Shown here: in pieces, positions 9,011-18,235 of the stretch
How the letters are laid out: every line of letters begins with the position of its first letter
How positions within the stretch are numbered: the stretch's first letter is position 1
Source of the DNA: Comamonas composti DSM 21721
GTDB taxonomy: Bacteria; Pseudomonadota; Gammaproteobacteria; Burkholderiales; Burkholderiaceae_C
Length of the DNA stretch: 64,000 nt
Assembly: GCF_000429845.1 (NCBI RefSeq)
Contig: NZ_KE386971.1
Location: forward strand, 124,198 to 188,197
Reading direction: 5' to 3'
The notes under the pieces: generated by a model
The model's database searches: none
The model's input: the letters and a program-made list of their open reading frames with translations, nothing else
What the model was told of the DNA's origin: nothing
Program-made: the position numbers and the translations under genes

Positions 9011-10060
9011 ATGAGCGAGATTGCGAACAACTCCTACGATATCGCTGTCCAGCCCAGCGGCCGGGCCTTTACTGCACAGGCTGGCGAAACCATTCTGGCT
9101 GCGGCCATACGCTCCGGCGTGGGCCTGCCATACGGCTGCAAGGACGGAGCCTGCGGCTCCTGCAAATGCAAAAAGGTCAGCGGCGAAGTCACCCACGCCC
9201 ACCACTCCGACAAGGCCTTGTCCGCCGACGAAGAGGCCGCCGGCTTTGTGCTCACCTGCTGTGCCACGCCGCATACACCCGTGGTTCTGGAGTCGCGCCA
9301 GGTCACGGATGCGAGCGCCTATCCGATCAAGAAAATGCCGGTGCGCGTTGCAGCCCTCACACCCCAGTCGCACGACGTCATGCAGTTGCGCCTGCAACTG
9401 CCTGCGGCGGACAAATTCCGCTATCACGCAGGCCAGTACGTGGAATTCATACTGCGCGACGGTGCACGCCGCGCCTATTCCATGGCTACGGCGCCGCACT
9501 TCCAGGACACTGCCCCCGGAATTGAGCTGCACATACGTCACATGCCTGGCGGCAAGTTCACCGACCACGTCTTCGGCTCAATGAAGGAAAAAGACATCCT
9601 GCGCGTGGAAGGCCCGTTTGGCAGCTTCTTCCTGCGCGAGGACAGCGACAAACCCATGATCCTCCTGGCCTCGGGCACAGGCTTTGCCCCAGTCAAGGCT
9701 TTGATCGAGCACATGCAGCACAAGCAGATCCAGCGCCCCACCGTGCTCTACTGGGGCGGTCGCCGACCTGCCGACCTGTACATGGACGGCTGGATGCGTG
9801 CGCAGACAGCAGCCATGCCCAGCTTGAGCTATGTGCCCGTGGTGTCGAACGCCCTGGCCGAAGACGGCTGGAGCGGGCGCACGGGCTTTGTGCACCAGGC
9901 CGTGCTCGACGACTTTGCCGACCTCTCTGGCCACCAGGTCTATGCTTGTGGCGCACCCATCGTCGTGGACTCCGCGCGCAGCAGCTTCACCGCCGAGCGC
10001 CATCTTCCCGAGGAAGAGTTCTTCGCCGATGCCTTCACCAGCGAGGCCGACAAGCTCTGA
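9011..10060 (+). CDS. 2Fe-2S/FAD oxidoreductase, CDP-6-deoxy-delta-3,4-glucoseen reductase-like
   Basis: A 349-residue electron-transfer protein with an N-terminal plant-type ferredoxin domain and a C-terminal ferredoxin-NADP reductase module. The 2Fe-2S ligands are in YGCKDGACGSCKCKK (Cys43, Cys48, Cys51) with the fourth in LTCC at 83-84. FAD binding is shown by RRAYSMA and nucleotide binding by ASGTGFAPVKALIE. Databases commonly name this architecture AscD-like CDP-6-deoxyglucoseen reductase, but no dideoxysugar genes are nearby, so the real partner may be another oxygenase or a general reductase role. The start ATG lies ten bases after AAGGA; an in-frame start at 8960 is possible. Confidence 0.83.
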   Translation: MSEIANNSYDIAVQPSGRAFTAQAGETILAAAIRSGVGLPYGCKDGACGSCKCKKVSGEVTHAHHSDKALSADEEAAGFVLTCCATPHTPVVLESRQVTDASAYPIKKMPVRVAALTPQSHDVMQLRLQLPAADKFRYHAGQYVEFILRDGARRAYSMATAPHFQDTAPGIELHIRHMPGGKFTDHVFGSMKEKDILRVEGPFGSFFLREDSDKPMILLASGTGFAPVKALIEHMQHKQIQRPTVLYWGGRRPADLYMDGWMRAQTAAMPSLSYVPVVSNALAEDGWSGRTGFVHQAVLDDFADLSGHQVYACGAPIVVDSARSSFTAERHLPEEEFFADAFTSEADKL

Positions 10061-10090
10061 CAGCGCACTCATGTCCTCAGCGCATACGGG

Positions 10091-10146
10091 ATGCAAAAAA
10101 ATTGCAATGAGGTTTCATAAAGAAACAGTCCTGGCAATTTTTTTGC
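10091..10146. promoter_or_regulatory. Perfect 14-bp inverted repeat with a nested palindrome before the Bug-protein gene
   Basis: The arms 10091-10104 (TGCAAAAAAATTGC) and 10133-10146 are exact reverse complements, 28 bp apart. Inside lies a second palindrome, GTTTC-ATAAA-GAAAC at 10111-10125. The right arm ends 14 bp before the ATG at 10160 and 86 bp after the preceding stop. It could be a terminator hairpin with a T-run, an operator pair, or both. The sequence is seen; the role is not. Confidence 0.6.
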
Positions 10147-10159
10147 ACAATAGCGCCCC

Positions 10160-11128
10160 ATGAACCGTAGAAACAGCCTTCTCTCGGTCTTCGCAGCCAT
10201 GGCTGCCCTGGCCTCTCCTCTTGCCCTGGCTCAAGAGCCCGTACGTCTCATCGTTCCCTATGCACCTGGCGGGCCTCTGGATATCACCTCCAGAGCCCTG
10301 GCCGAGCGCGTGCGCGAATCCCTGGGCGTGGTCATCATCGACAACAAGGCCGGCGCGGGCGGCAATATCGGTGCCGATGCGATCGCCAAGGCCGCACCGG
10401 ACGGCTTGACCATCGGTCTTGCAGCCACCGCCACACATGCGGTCAACCCCTGGCTTTACGCGCGCATGCCTTACGACGCGAGCAAGGACTTTGCAGGCAT
10501 CACACAAATGGTGCGCGTGCCCAATGTGCTGGTTATGAACGCAGCGCGTGCCGAGCAGCTCGGGATCGGCTCCGTGGCCGACCTGATCGCCTATGGCAAG
10601 GCCCATCCGGGCAAGCTCAACTACGGCAGTGGCGGCAACGGCAGCTCGGGCCATCTGGCTGGCGAGATGCTCAAGCAAAAGGCCGGCATTTTTGCCCTCC
10701 ACGTGCCTTATCGCGGTGCCAATCCGGCTCAGTTGGCGCTGCTGTCGGGCGAGGTGGACTTCAACATCGACAACCTGGCTGCAGCCGCGCCCAACATCAA
10801 GTCGGGCAAGCTCAAGGCCCTGGCCGTGACCTCATTGAACACCTCGCCGCTGCTGCCCGGCGTACCGGCACTCTCCCAGACCTTTCCAGGCTTTGCCATA
10901 GACACCTGGTGGGGACTGGTTGCGCCCGCAGCAACGCCCAAGCCGGTCCTGGAAAAGCTCAGCAAGGCGTTTACCGAGGCGCTCAAGGCGCCCGAGACCA
11001 AAACCCGCTTCGAAGCCCTGATGGCCGAGCCCGTAGGCTCGACTCCAGCCGAGTTCGACAAATTCATGGCCGCCGAGCGCGCCAAATACCAGAGCATCGT
11101 CAAGGCTTCGGGCGCGCAAGTGGATTGA
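10160..11128 (+). CDS. Bug-family (TctC-like) periplasmic substrate-binding protein
   Basis: A 322-residue receptor of the Bug family of tripartite tricarboxylate transport systems. A signal peptide ends at ALAQE (about residue 25). The mature protein begins VRLIVPYAPGGPLDITSRAL, followed by VIIDNKAGAGGNIGADAIAK and YGSGGNGSSGHLAGEM, all hallmarks of Bug proteins, whose APGG loop contacts a carboxylate ligand. No tctA/tctB membrane genes are adjacent, so it is an orphan like most Bug proteins of Bordetella and Comamonadaceae. The leader contains a perfect inverted repeat. Ligand unknown; a small carboxylic acid is likely. Confidence 0.92.
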   Translation: MNRRNSLLSVFAAMAALASPLALAQEPVRLIVPYAPGGPLDITSRALAERVRESLGVVIIDNKAGAGGNIGADAIAKAAPDGLTIGLAATATHAVNPWLYARMPYDASKDFAGITQMVRVPNVLVMNAARAEQLGIGSVADLIAYGKAHPGKLNYGSGGNGSSGHLAGEMLKQKAGIFALHVPYRGANPAQLALLSGEVDFNIDNLAAAAPNIKSGKLKALAVTSLNTSPLLPGVPALSQTFPGFAIDTWWGLVAPAATPKPVLEKLSKAFTEALKAPETKTRFEALMAEPVGSTPAEFDKFMAAERAKYQSIVKASGAQVD

Positions 11129-11141
11129 TGCATGATCCGCT

Positions 11142-11257
11142 GAGAGCGTGTTCACGATCTCCTCGCGGCGCGCCAGTGTCTTTGCGGGATGGGATACGAG
11201 ACGCGACACCGCAAACCTGCGGTTTGCCGGGTCGTGTCAGCCGCTCTTAACGTGTCT
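11142..11257. repeat. Dispersed palindromic repeat, family B, long copy with internal hairpin
   Basis: It begins AGAGCGTGTTCACGATCT and continues CTCCTCGCGGCGCGCC, which is shared with the copy at 42807. It also contains a perfect 7-bp hairpin GCAAACC-TGC-GGTTTGC (11211-11227). It fills the gap between the Bug gene and nagB-II, which converge, and runs about 11 bp into the 3' end of nagB-II. It may act as a bidirectional terminator, although no T-run follows. Confidence 0.65.
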
Positions 11258-12275
11258 CCGTGACCTTGCGCAAATGCCGGGGTTCATCAGGCTCGCGCCC
11301 TCGCGCACGCGCGAGTTGCTCGGCCGCAGGATAAAAGCTCTGTATGGCCGAGATCGGATCCAGCAGCACATGGGCTGTCTCGGCGATCGGCAATGCGACC
11401 TGGGGGGTGCCTGCAGGTGCGGCCAGCAGCACTTTTGCGCCACGCGAGCGCATCTCCGAGGCAAAGGCGAGCAAGCCCATTTGCTCGGGCCCACGCGGTG
11501 CGAACACCAGCAGTGGATAGTCCTTGTCGATGATCTCCATGGGGCCGTGCCGCACCTCGGCGCCGGAAAAAGCCTCGGCCTGTATGCCCGAAGTTTCCTT
11601 GAGCTTGAGCGCCGCCTCCTGGGCAATGCCCAGCCCGCTTCCGCGCCCGACGACCATCATTTTCTCGACACCCGCCAGCTCATGCGCGAGCGCCGACCAG
11701 TCCTGCTCCAGAGCCACAAGCAAAGCGGCCGGCAAAGAGGCCAGCGCATCAAGCAGCTGCGTATGCCCATAACGCTCATGCTCCAGATGCGCAACAAGCA
11801 AGGCAGACATGGAAAGCATGGCGATATAGCTCTTGGTCGCCGCCACGCTGTGCTCCACCCCGCCGGCCAGAGGCAGGCTGTAGGCACAGGCCCTGGCCAA
11901 AGGCGAGTCCGGCATATTCACCAGGGCCAGCGTGGCCGCGCCCTCACGGCGCAGGGCCTGCATGGTCTCCACCAAATCCGGGCTGCGTCCCGACTGCGAA
12001 AAGGCCACGGCCAACTGCCCGTGGACCTTCATGACACTGTCATGCAGGGTAACCGTGGACATGGGCAAAGAGGCCACAGGCAGCCCCAGCCGACTCATGA
12101 CCAAACCTGCAAAATAGGCCGCAGCATGATCCGAGCTGCCGCGCGCCACCGTAAGCACCACGGACAAGTTCTGGCCTGCCAGCTCCTGAACGAACGCACT
12201 GACCAAGCCAATCTGCTCCAACTGGACAGCAACCACGCCCGGGGCGCTGCGCGCCTCCTCAAGCATTTTCGACAC
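11247..12275 (-). CDS. nagB-II: Glucosamine-6-phosphate deaminase, SIS-domain type (NagB-II)
   Basis: Converts glucosamine-6-phosphate to fructose-6-phosphate and ammonia, the last GlcNAc-specific step. The 342-residue protein has two SIS domains: the first with VARGSSDHAA and SQSGRSPDLV, the second with VGRGSGLGIAQEAALKLKE, then EAFSGAEVRHGPMEII, resembling the isomerase half of GlmS but without the glutaminase domain. This is the NagB-II form that replaces classical NagB in many proteobacteria. The GTG at 12275 follows AAGGGG by about seven bases; the ATG at 12266, overlapping the nagA stop, is an alternative. It is the last gene of the nag unit. Confidence 0.9.
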   Translation of the reverse strand: MSKMLEEARSAPGVVAVQLEQIGLVSAFVQELAGQNLSVVLTVARGSSDHAAAYFAGLVMSRLGLPVASLPMSTVTLHDSVMKVHGQLAVAFSQSGRSPDLVETMQALRREGAATLALVNMPDSPLARACAYSLPLAGGVEHSVAATKSYIAMLSMSALLVAHLEHERYGHTQLLDALASLPAALLVALEQDWSALAHELAGVEKMMVVGRGSGLGIAQEAALKLKETSGIQAEAFSGAEVRHGPMEIIDKDYPLLVFAPRGPEQMGLLAFASEMRSRGAKVLLAAPAGTPQVALPIAETAHVLLDPISAIQSFYPAAEQLARARGREPDEPRHLRKVTETR

Positions 12276-13362
12276 AGCATTCCCCTTCCACATAGACGGC
12301 CATCACTTCAAGCTCGCGACTCAGGACCGTGACATCGGCCCAGGCTCCGGCAGCCAGCACCCCTCGGTCGGCCAGGCCCAGGTACTGGGCCGGATAAAGC
12401 GACACGCGCCGCGATGCATCCTCTACATCCAGGCCCAGAGCCACAAAATTGCGCAGTGCCTGATCCATGGTCAGCGCACTGCCTGCCAGCGTGCCGTCGG
12501 CCAGACGCACGCTGCCCCGGGTCTTGAACACGGTTTGATCGCCCAGGTGATAGCTGCCATCGGGCATGCCGGCAGCCGCCGTGGCATCGGTCACTGCATA
12601 CAGGCGCGGAATTGCGCGCAGTGCTGCCCGTATGGCCCCCGGATGCACGTGCAGCAGATCGGGAATCAGCTCCGCGAACTCGGCATGTGCAAGAGCCGCA
12701 GCCACCATGCCCGGCGCCCGGTGCTGCAGCGCCGTCATGGCGTTGAACAGATGCGTGAAGCCGCTCGCGCCATGCGCCAGCGCAGCGACTGCGTCCTCGT
12801 AACTACCCAGCGTATGCCCGAGCTGAACCCGCACGCCGCGCCGTGCCAGCAAAGCAATGATGTCCAGATGGCCGGGCAGTTCGGGCGCCAAGGTGACGAC
12901 CCGGATCGGGGCCGCCGCCAAATACTGCTCCACCTCTTCGCGTGTGGCCATTGCCGAGGCATCGGCCTGGGCGCCCAGCTTGCCGGGGTTGATGTAGGGT
13001 CCCTCCAGATGCACGCCCAGCATGCGCGCCGCACCCTTGGGCCGTTCACGGCCCGCTCTCTCCAGTTGCTGCAGCGCGGGCAGCAGCACGGAATACGGCG
13101 AAGTCATGGTGCTGCCCAGAAGACTGGTCGTGCCAAAGCGTACATGGGTGCGCAAAATGCCGGGCACGGCCTGTTCACCATCCATGAAGTCGGCCCCGCC
13201 TCCCCCATGGTTGAGAAGGTCCACAAAGCCGGGGAGCACATAGGGTGCGTCATTGCGCTCCGGCACAGCCGAAACTCCTTCTATGCGCGCAATGCGTCCA
13301 TCCTCTCCCGTATGGATCTGCCCCAGAACCCAGCCCCGGGGCGTGAGAATATTGCCCTTCAT
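12259..13362 (-). CDS. nagA: N-acetylglucosamine-6-phosphate deacetylase
   Basis: Hydrolyses GlcNAc-6-phosphate to glucosamine-6-phosphate and acetate. The 367-residue amidohydrolase has VLPGFVDLLNHGGGGADF in place of the usual HxHG entry, HLEGPYINPGKLGAQ with the metal-binding Glu, QLGHTLGSYEDA, THLFNAM, and the catalytic Asp in AVTDATAAAG. ATG 13362 is preceded by GGAGATGAT. It overlaps nagB-II at its 3' end and follows the EIICB gene by 127 bp, so the four genes probably form one transcript. Its product feeds the overlapping NagB-II, giving a complete route from imported GlcNAc-6-P. Confidence 0.93.
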   Translation of the reverse strand: MKGNILTPRGWVLGQIHTGEDGRIARIEGVSAVPERNDAPYVLPGFVDLLNHGGGGADFMDGEQAVPGILRTHVRFGTTSLLGSTMTSPYSVLLPALQQLERAGRERPKGAARMLGVHLEGPYINPGKLGAQADASAMATREEVEQYLAAAPIRVVTLAPELPGHLDIIALLARRGVRVQLGHTLGSYEDAVAALAHGASGFTHLFNAMTALQHRAPGMVAAALAHAEFAELIPDLLHVHPGAIRAALRAIPRLYAVTDATAAAGMPDGSYHLGDQTVFKTRGSVRLADGTLAGSALTMDQALRNFVALGLDVEDASRRVSLYPAQYLGLADRGVLAAGAWADVTVLSRELEVMAVYVEGECCVENA

Positions 13363-13489
13363 ATCATCTCCAGGAACACCAGGCCCGGCACCGCGTGGAT
13401 GGAGGGCAGCGCCGCTGCACTACGTGTCATGGATTTACTCCTTTGCAAGAACTGCGGGCCAGCAAAAGCTCCGGCCCTGCATAAAACAC

Positions 13490-15190
13490 TCACGGCTTGC
13501 CGGCCAGGGCGCGCTCGAAAGCTGCGGCGTATTCATCCGCAGAGTGTCCAAGCACGATATGCGCCGTGTCATCAGCCACCCACATCAGCCCGCTGACCTC
13601 CCCTGCCGGGCGCTTGCGCACCACGACGCGCAGACGGCTGCCAGCGACCTGATCAACACTGACGATATTGGCCAAGCCCCCTAGAGTCTCTATCCAGTGG
13701 CGAGCCTCCATGGGTATGCCTTGGACCAATGCAGGAGCTACCGGCTGCGCGTCATTCGCGGCGGCCTTGGTCTGCTCTTGGAGCGCTTCATCCAGGCTCA
13801 TGAAGGCGCGAATTTCGTCGGCAATGCGCTCGGCCTGAGGCCCGATCACCACCTGCACGGCCTGGGGAGTGAGCCTCAGCAGGCCCACGGCGCCCAGGGC
13901 TTTGAGCCTGGACTCCGAAACGCTGTCGGCGTTGACCACGCTCAGACGCAGGCGTGTCGTGCAGGAGTCGACCTCGCGCAGATTGGCTGTGCCACCCAGG
14001 GCCAGAACATAGCTTTCGGCCTGACTGCGGCCGGATGCTGGCTTGACCGCCTCCGGCTCGGCCGTTGTTGCAGCAACCGGCTCACGGCCCGGAGTCAGCA
14101 ACCGAAAGCGGCGGATGCAAAACCGGAAAACCGTGTAATAGACCAGGGCGTACACAGCTCCCAAAGGCAGAGCCATCCAGCCATTGCTCGACAGCCCGTA
14201 GCCCAGCACATAGTCGATGGCACCTGCCGAGAAAGTGAACCCCAGGTGGATGTTGAGCAGCTCGCAGATGGCCAGGGACAGCCCTGTCAGCACTGCATGC
14301 AGGCCGTAGAGCAAGGGCGCCAGAAACATGAAACTGAACTCAACAGGTTCGGTGATACCGGTCAGAAACGAGGTCAGCGCCATGGAGAACAACAAGCCGC
14401 CGACCACGGCACGTCGTTCACGCGGGGCTTCGTGGTACATGGCCAGGCAGGCAGCCGGCAGGCCGAACATCATCACCGGGAAGAACCCCGTCATGAAGGT
14501 GCCGGCGGTCTTGTCGCCCGCGAAGTAGCGATGCAAGTCACCCGTGACCACAGCAGCGGTATTCGGGTCCGTGTAGGAGCCGAACACAAACCAGGTCAAG
14601 GTGTTGATCACATGGTGCAGGCCCGTCATCACCAGCAGCCGATTCAGCGCACCGAACACAAAGGCGCCTATGGGACCTGCCGTGGTCAGCCAGGTGCCTG
14701 CGCCATTGATACCCGCCTGCACGGGGGCCCAGATGTAGGCCAGCACAATGCCCAGCACCAGGCAGACCAGCCCCGTCACAATGGGCACGAAGCGCTTGCC
14801 CCCGAAGAACCCCAGATACGAGGGAAGTGTGATGTTTCTATAGCGGTTGTAGAGCAGGCCCGCGATCACCCCCGTCAAAATACCGGCCAGCACGCCCATG
14901 TTGAGCGACTTGTCCATGGTCTTGAGCACGGCCGTCAGCACCAGATAGCCAATGGTGCCGGCCAGTGCCGCCGTTCCGTTGTTGTCCTTTGCCAGGCCAA
15001 CGGCCACACCTATGGAAAACAACAAGGCCAGGTTGGCGAAGACCGCATCGCCGGCCTGGGCCATGAGCGCGATGTTCAGCACATCGGGCTGGCCCAGACG
15101 CAGCAGCAGGCCTGCGATAGGCAGCACCGCAATCGGCAGCATCAAGGTGGCGCCAAGGCGCTGCACCTTGGCAAGCAGGTTTAGCTTCAT
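13490..15190 (-). CDS. nagE: PTS N-acetylglucosamine-specific EIICB permease with an extra degenerate IIB domain
   Basis: Imports and phosphorylates GlcNAc at the inner membrane. The 566-residue protein has an EIIC glucose/GlcNAc-family membrane domain (residues 1-365) with NTLTWFVFGSY and GITEPVEFSFMF. A first EIIB domain (395-465) carries the phosphorylated Cys410 in VDSCTTRLRL. A second EIIB-like domain (495-565) aligns to it (TLGGLANIVSVD, SRLRVVV), but the cysteine position is Val515. No EIIA is attached; that domain sits on the next gene upstream. The ATG at 15190 follows AAGGAG; a TTG one codon earlier opens the frame. Confidence 0.92.
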   Translation of the reverse strand: MKLNLLAKVQRLGATLMLPIAVLPIAGLLLRLGQPDVLNIALMAQAGDAVFANLALLFSIGVAVGLAKDNNGTAALAGTIGYLVLTAVLKTMDKSLNMGVLAGILTGVIAGLLYNRYRNITLPSYLGFFGGKRFVPIVTGLVCLVLGIVLAYIWAPVQAGINGAGTWLTTAGPIGAFVFGALNRLLVMTGLHHVINTLTWFVFGSYTDPNTAAVVTGDLHRYFAGDKTAGTFMTGFFPVMMFGLPAACLAMYHEAPRERRAVVGGLLFSMALTSFLTGITEPVEFSFMFLAPLLYGLHAVLTGLSLAICELLNIHLGFTFSAGAIDYVLGYGLSSNGWMALPLGAVYALVYYTVFRFCIRRFRLLTPGREPVAATTAEPEAVKPASGRSQAESYVLALGGTANLREVDSCTTRLRLSVVNADSVSESRLKALGAVGLLRLTPQAVQVVIGPQAERIADEIRAFMSLDEALQEQTKAAANDAQPVAPALVQGIPMEARHWIETLGGLANIVSVDQVAGSRLRVVVRKRPAGEVSGLMWVADDTAHIVLGHSADEYAAAFERALAGKP

Positions 15191-15254
15191 CAAAGTCTCC
15201 TTTGCTTGTGGGCACCCAGGCCCGTGGCAGTTGACATGGAGTCCTCAGCTTTTC

Positions 15255-17810
15255 TCATGACGGCCAGCGTTGCCGGCTTTGCGCCCGCACCGCTTGGGCC
15301 GAAGGCAGGTTCAGCAGGGACTGGACCTGCTCTCGGCACTCGTCCTGCGAGAGGCTGCGCAGGCGTGCCTTGACGCCGGGTACAAGACCCGCATCGACCG
15401 ACAGCTCGGCAACCCCCAGCCCGACGAGGATCGGCACCGCCAGCAGATCGCCTGCCAGCGCGCCGCAGACACCAACCCAGCGCTTGTGCCGTGCCGCACC
15501 CCGCACCGTGGCCTCGATCAGGCGCAGCACGGCGGGGTGCAGGCCGTCGAGACGATCGGCGAGCTCCGGCTGGCAGCGGTCCATGGCCAGTGCGTACTGG
15601 GTCAGATCATTGGTTCCTATGGAGAGAAAGTCCGCATGCTCGGCCAATTGATCCGCGAGCAGCGCTGCGGATGGGACCTCCACCATCACCCCCAGCTCCA
15701 CGGGCTGGGCGCCGCGCATGCTTTTGGCCAGCCGCAGAATGTGCTCGCGCAAGGCAATGAGCTCGCCCACCTCGGTCACCATGGGCAGCAAGATGCGCAG
15801 CGGCCCCGGGGTGCGCAATGACAGCAGCCCCTGCAATTGGTCTTCGAGCAGTTGCGGGCTCCACCGGGCCAGGCGGATGCCGCGCAGGCCCAGCGCCGGG
15901 TTGGGCTCGTGCGGCAGACTCAGATAGCCCACCTGCTTGTCGGCACCTATGTCCAGCGTACGGATGATGGCGCTGCGCCCGCCCAGGGCATCGACGATGG
16001 CCTGGCATGTCTGCGCATGTTCGGCGATCGTGGGCGCATGCCTGTGACTCATGAACAGCATCTCCGTGCGCAGCAGGCCTACGGCATCGGCACCATGGGC
16101 CACGGCCTGACGGGCATCCTCCAGGCTGCCGATGTTGGCCGCGACCTCGATGCGCTGACCATCGCGCGTCACGGCCGGCGCGTGAGCAGCCTCGCGCTCG
16201 ACCTCGCGGCGCAACTGGCGCTGCTGCACACGCGCTCTGGCACTGGAGAGGGCTGCAGCATCGGGAAGCAGGTCCAGCCGGCCGTTGTCCGCATCGACGA
16301 TGACTTCAGTGCCCCCAGCCGCCTGCCCCAGCCCGCTGCCCACGGCAACCAGGCAGGGCAGGCCCAGCTGACGCGCAATGATGGCCGCATGCGATGTGGG
16401 CCCACCACCCGCCATCAGCAGGGCGACCACGCGTGACGCATCCAGCCCTATGAGATCCGAAGGCATGAACTCGTGCGCTGCCAGAACCACGCTGGCCTCG
16501 CCCTCGGGCAACCTCAATGCCTCTTGCCCAGGCTGGCCGGGCTCGGCCATCAGGCAGCGCAGAACACGCTGCTCCAGATCACGCATGTCGCTGGCGCGCT
16601 CGGCCAGCCTTTGCTCGTCGAGCGCCGACAGGGCCGCTGCCTGATCACGCATGGCCTGGCGCCATGCAAAGCCTGCGCTCTTGCCGGCAGCGATCAGGCG
16701 ATCGACCTGCAACTGCAGCGTGCGATCTTCGAGCAAGGCACGATGGACGGCGAAGATCCCGGCCTCGCCAGTTGCGCCCTGGCGCTCGGCCTGGGCAATG
16801 GCCTGCGCCAATTGCGCATGGGCCTGCTCCAGGGCCTGACTCAGCGCCTGGCGTTCATGCTCCAGACCTTGTCCGGCCTCGGCAGGCTCGAATTCTGCCG
16901 GACTCCACCAGAACAGCGATCCCACGGCGATGCCGGGCGCAGCCACCACAGGCCCGTGCCCGGCAAGCGCAGGCTGCGTCCGGCCAGCATCAGGGGTCCC
17001 GGGCAGGGTATCGGCCTCTCCAGCCGCTTGGCGCTGCAGCTCGGCGATCACCGCACTGGCAGCCTCTGCGGCGTCCACACCGCCGGCCACCAGTTCGAGA
17101 GTGGCCGACTCGCCAGCTCCCAGGTTGAGCAGCTCCACCAGGCTGCTCATGCGGGCCTGGCGCCCCTGGTAGTGCAGGAGCACATCGGCATCAAAGGCTT
17201 TTGCCACCGCCATGGCCCTGGCTGCAGGGCGTGCATGCAGACCGCCAGGACAGGCCAAGGCAAACGAGCGGCGGATGCTTGCCGGAGCAAAGGCCTGCAG
17301 CGCAGGCGGTGCGGGGGGCGCAGCGGACTCTGCAGACTTCGGGCATATGCGCAGCACTTCGCCCCTGCCGGCCTGCACCACGGCCGGGCCGACGCTCTTT
17401 GCCACGCTGAAATCCTCGCCATTGCCGAGCACCAGCATCGTCATGAGGCTGGGTGCAGTCGCAGCGATGCGGTCGGCATCGAAGCGTATGAGCACATCGC
17501 CGGCCTGCACCAGATCGTTCTCAGCAACGCAAGGCTCAAACCCCTGGCCGCGCAGCTTGACCGTGTCGATACCTATGTGCAACAGGATTTGCGCTCCATT
17601 GGCCGCCGTCAGCGTGAGCGCATGGCCGGTACGCGCAAGCTGGGTAATCCGGCCATCGCAGGGCGCAAGCAGTTCAGCCGAGGTGGGATCTATGGCCAGG
17701 CCGGGGCCCAGCATGCCGCTCGAAAAGACGGGGTCGGGCACCTGGGATAACGGAGCCAGCAAACCACTTAACGGAGCAATCAATACCAACTCATTATGGG
17801 ACTCGGGCAT
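15255..17810 (-). CDS. Fused PTS EIIA(Glc/Nag)-HPr-EI phosphotransferase
   Basis: One 851-residue polypeptide supplies all soluble phosphotransfer steps for the GlcNAc system. EIIA (residues 10-150) has the His pair His63 and His78 (LLHIGIDTVKLRG). HPr (181-270) has His192 in CPGGLHARPAARAM and a Ser-containing RMSSLVELLNLGAG. EI (285-850) starts GPVVAAPGIAVGS, has the phospho-His474 in GGGPTSHAAIIARQLGLP, and ends with the PEP-binding barrel (IGTNDLTQYALAMDR, GVCGALAGD). Linkers are Ala/Pro-rich. The ATG at 17810 lies six bases after AGGA. It is the first gene of the nag unit, followed 64 bp later by the EIICB gene. The name nagF is used for such fusions. Confidence 0.93.
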   Translation of the reverse strand: MPESHNELVLIAPLSGLLAPLSQVPDPVFSSGMLGPGLAIDPTSAELLAPCDGRITQLARTGHALTLTAANGAQILLHIGIDTVKLRGQGFEPCVAENDLVQAGDVLIRFDADRIAATAPSLMTMLVLGNGEDFSVAKSVGPAVVQAGRGEVLRICPKSAESAAPPAPPALQAFAPASIRRSFALACPGGLHARPAARAMAVAKAFDADVLLHYQGRQARMSSLVELLNLGAGESATLELVAGGVDAAEAASAVIAELQRQAAGEADTLPGTPDAGRTQPALAGHGPVVAAPGIAVGSLFWWSPAEFEPAEAGQGLEHERQALSQALEQAHAQLAQAIAQAERQGATGEAGIFAVHRALLEDRTLQLQVDRLIAAGKSAGFAWRQAMRDQAAALSALDEQRLAERASDMRDLEQRVLRCLMAEPGQPGQEALRLPEGEASVVLAAHEFMPSDLIGLDASRVVALLMAGGGPTSHAAIIARQLGLPCLVAVGSGLGQAAGGTEVIVDADNGRLDLLPDAAALSSARARVQQRQLRREVEREAAHAPAVTRDGQRIEVAANIGSLEDARQAVAHGADAVGLLRTEMLFMSHRHAPTIAEHAQTCQAIVDALGGRSAIIRTLDIGADKQVGYLSLPHEPNPALGLRGIRLARWSPQLLEDQLQGLLSLRTPGPLRILLPMVTEVGELIALREHILRLAKSMRGAQPVELGVMVEVPSAALLADQLAEHADFLSIGTNDLTQYALAMDRCQPELADRLDGLHPAVLRLIEATVRGAARHKRWVGVCGALAGDLLAVPILVGLGVAELSVDAGLVPGVKARLRSLSQDECREQVQSLLNLPSAQAVRAQSRQRWPS

Positions 17811-18176
17811 TTCTTTTCCTGTCATTCGCCCAAAGCCGGGCATGCACGATCAATGCATGCCACATGCGGGCTGGATGGTTATTCGCTCTTATTACAACCC
17901 ATTCCAGATAGCATTTGAAAACATTGAATTCAATATGGTATTCATTGGTATCTACATCACCATTCAATATCGAAAAATAGAACGGATTATTGATATCCAT
18001 TTAAAATAATAATCATCAGCACGGATCAGGGCTTTGACAGCAAAAACATCCAGCCGCCCTGCTTTGGGGAATCGCTTTCCCCATGCACCCTCACCATCGG
18101 AGAGTTGTGAGCATTTAACCATTAGTGACAAATAAAACGCTAGTTTTCAAAATCTTGAATCGAATCTTTATATTGA

Positions 18177-18198
18177 GATCATCTTTAACAAGATGATC
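18177..18198. promoter_or_regulatory. Perfect 9-bp inverted repeat in the nag control region
   Basis: GATCATCTT (18177-18185) and AAGATGATC (18190-18198) are exact reverse complements with a 4-bp spacer. It is a candidate operator or a small hairpin; there is no T-run. Confidence 0.5.
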
Positions 18199-18216
18199 GG
18201 AATTCATTTCAAAAAA

Positions 18217-18235
18217 TGGTATTAAAAGTGGTATT
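18217..18235 (+). promoter_or_regulatory. Candidate NagR/NagQ operator: two direct TGGTATT repeats
   Basis: TGGTATT occurs twice with a period of 12 bp. A similar pair (TGGTATT then TGGTATC, period 10) lies at 17936-17952 near the nag gene start, so the two sites flank the divergent promoters. Confidence 0.5.

Noticed and set aside
17794-18000. A small minus-strand frame inside the nag control region
   Set aside because: It overlaps the start of the EIIA-HPr-EI gene and the repeats. It has no Shine-Dalgarno or conserved motif.
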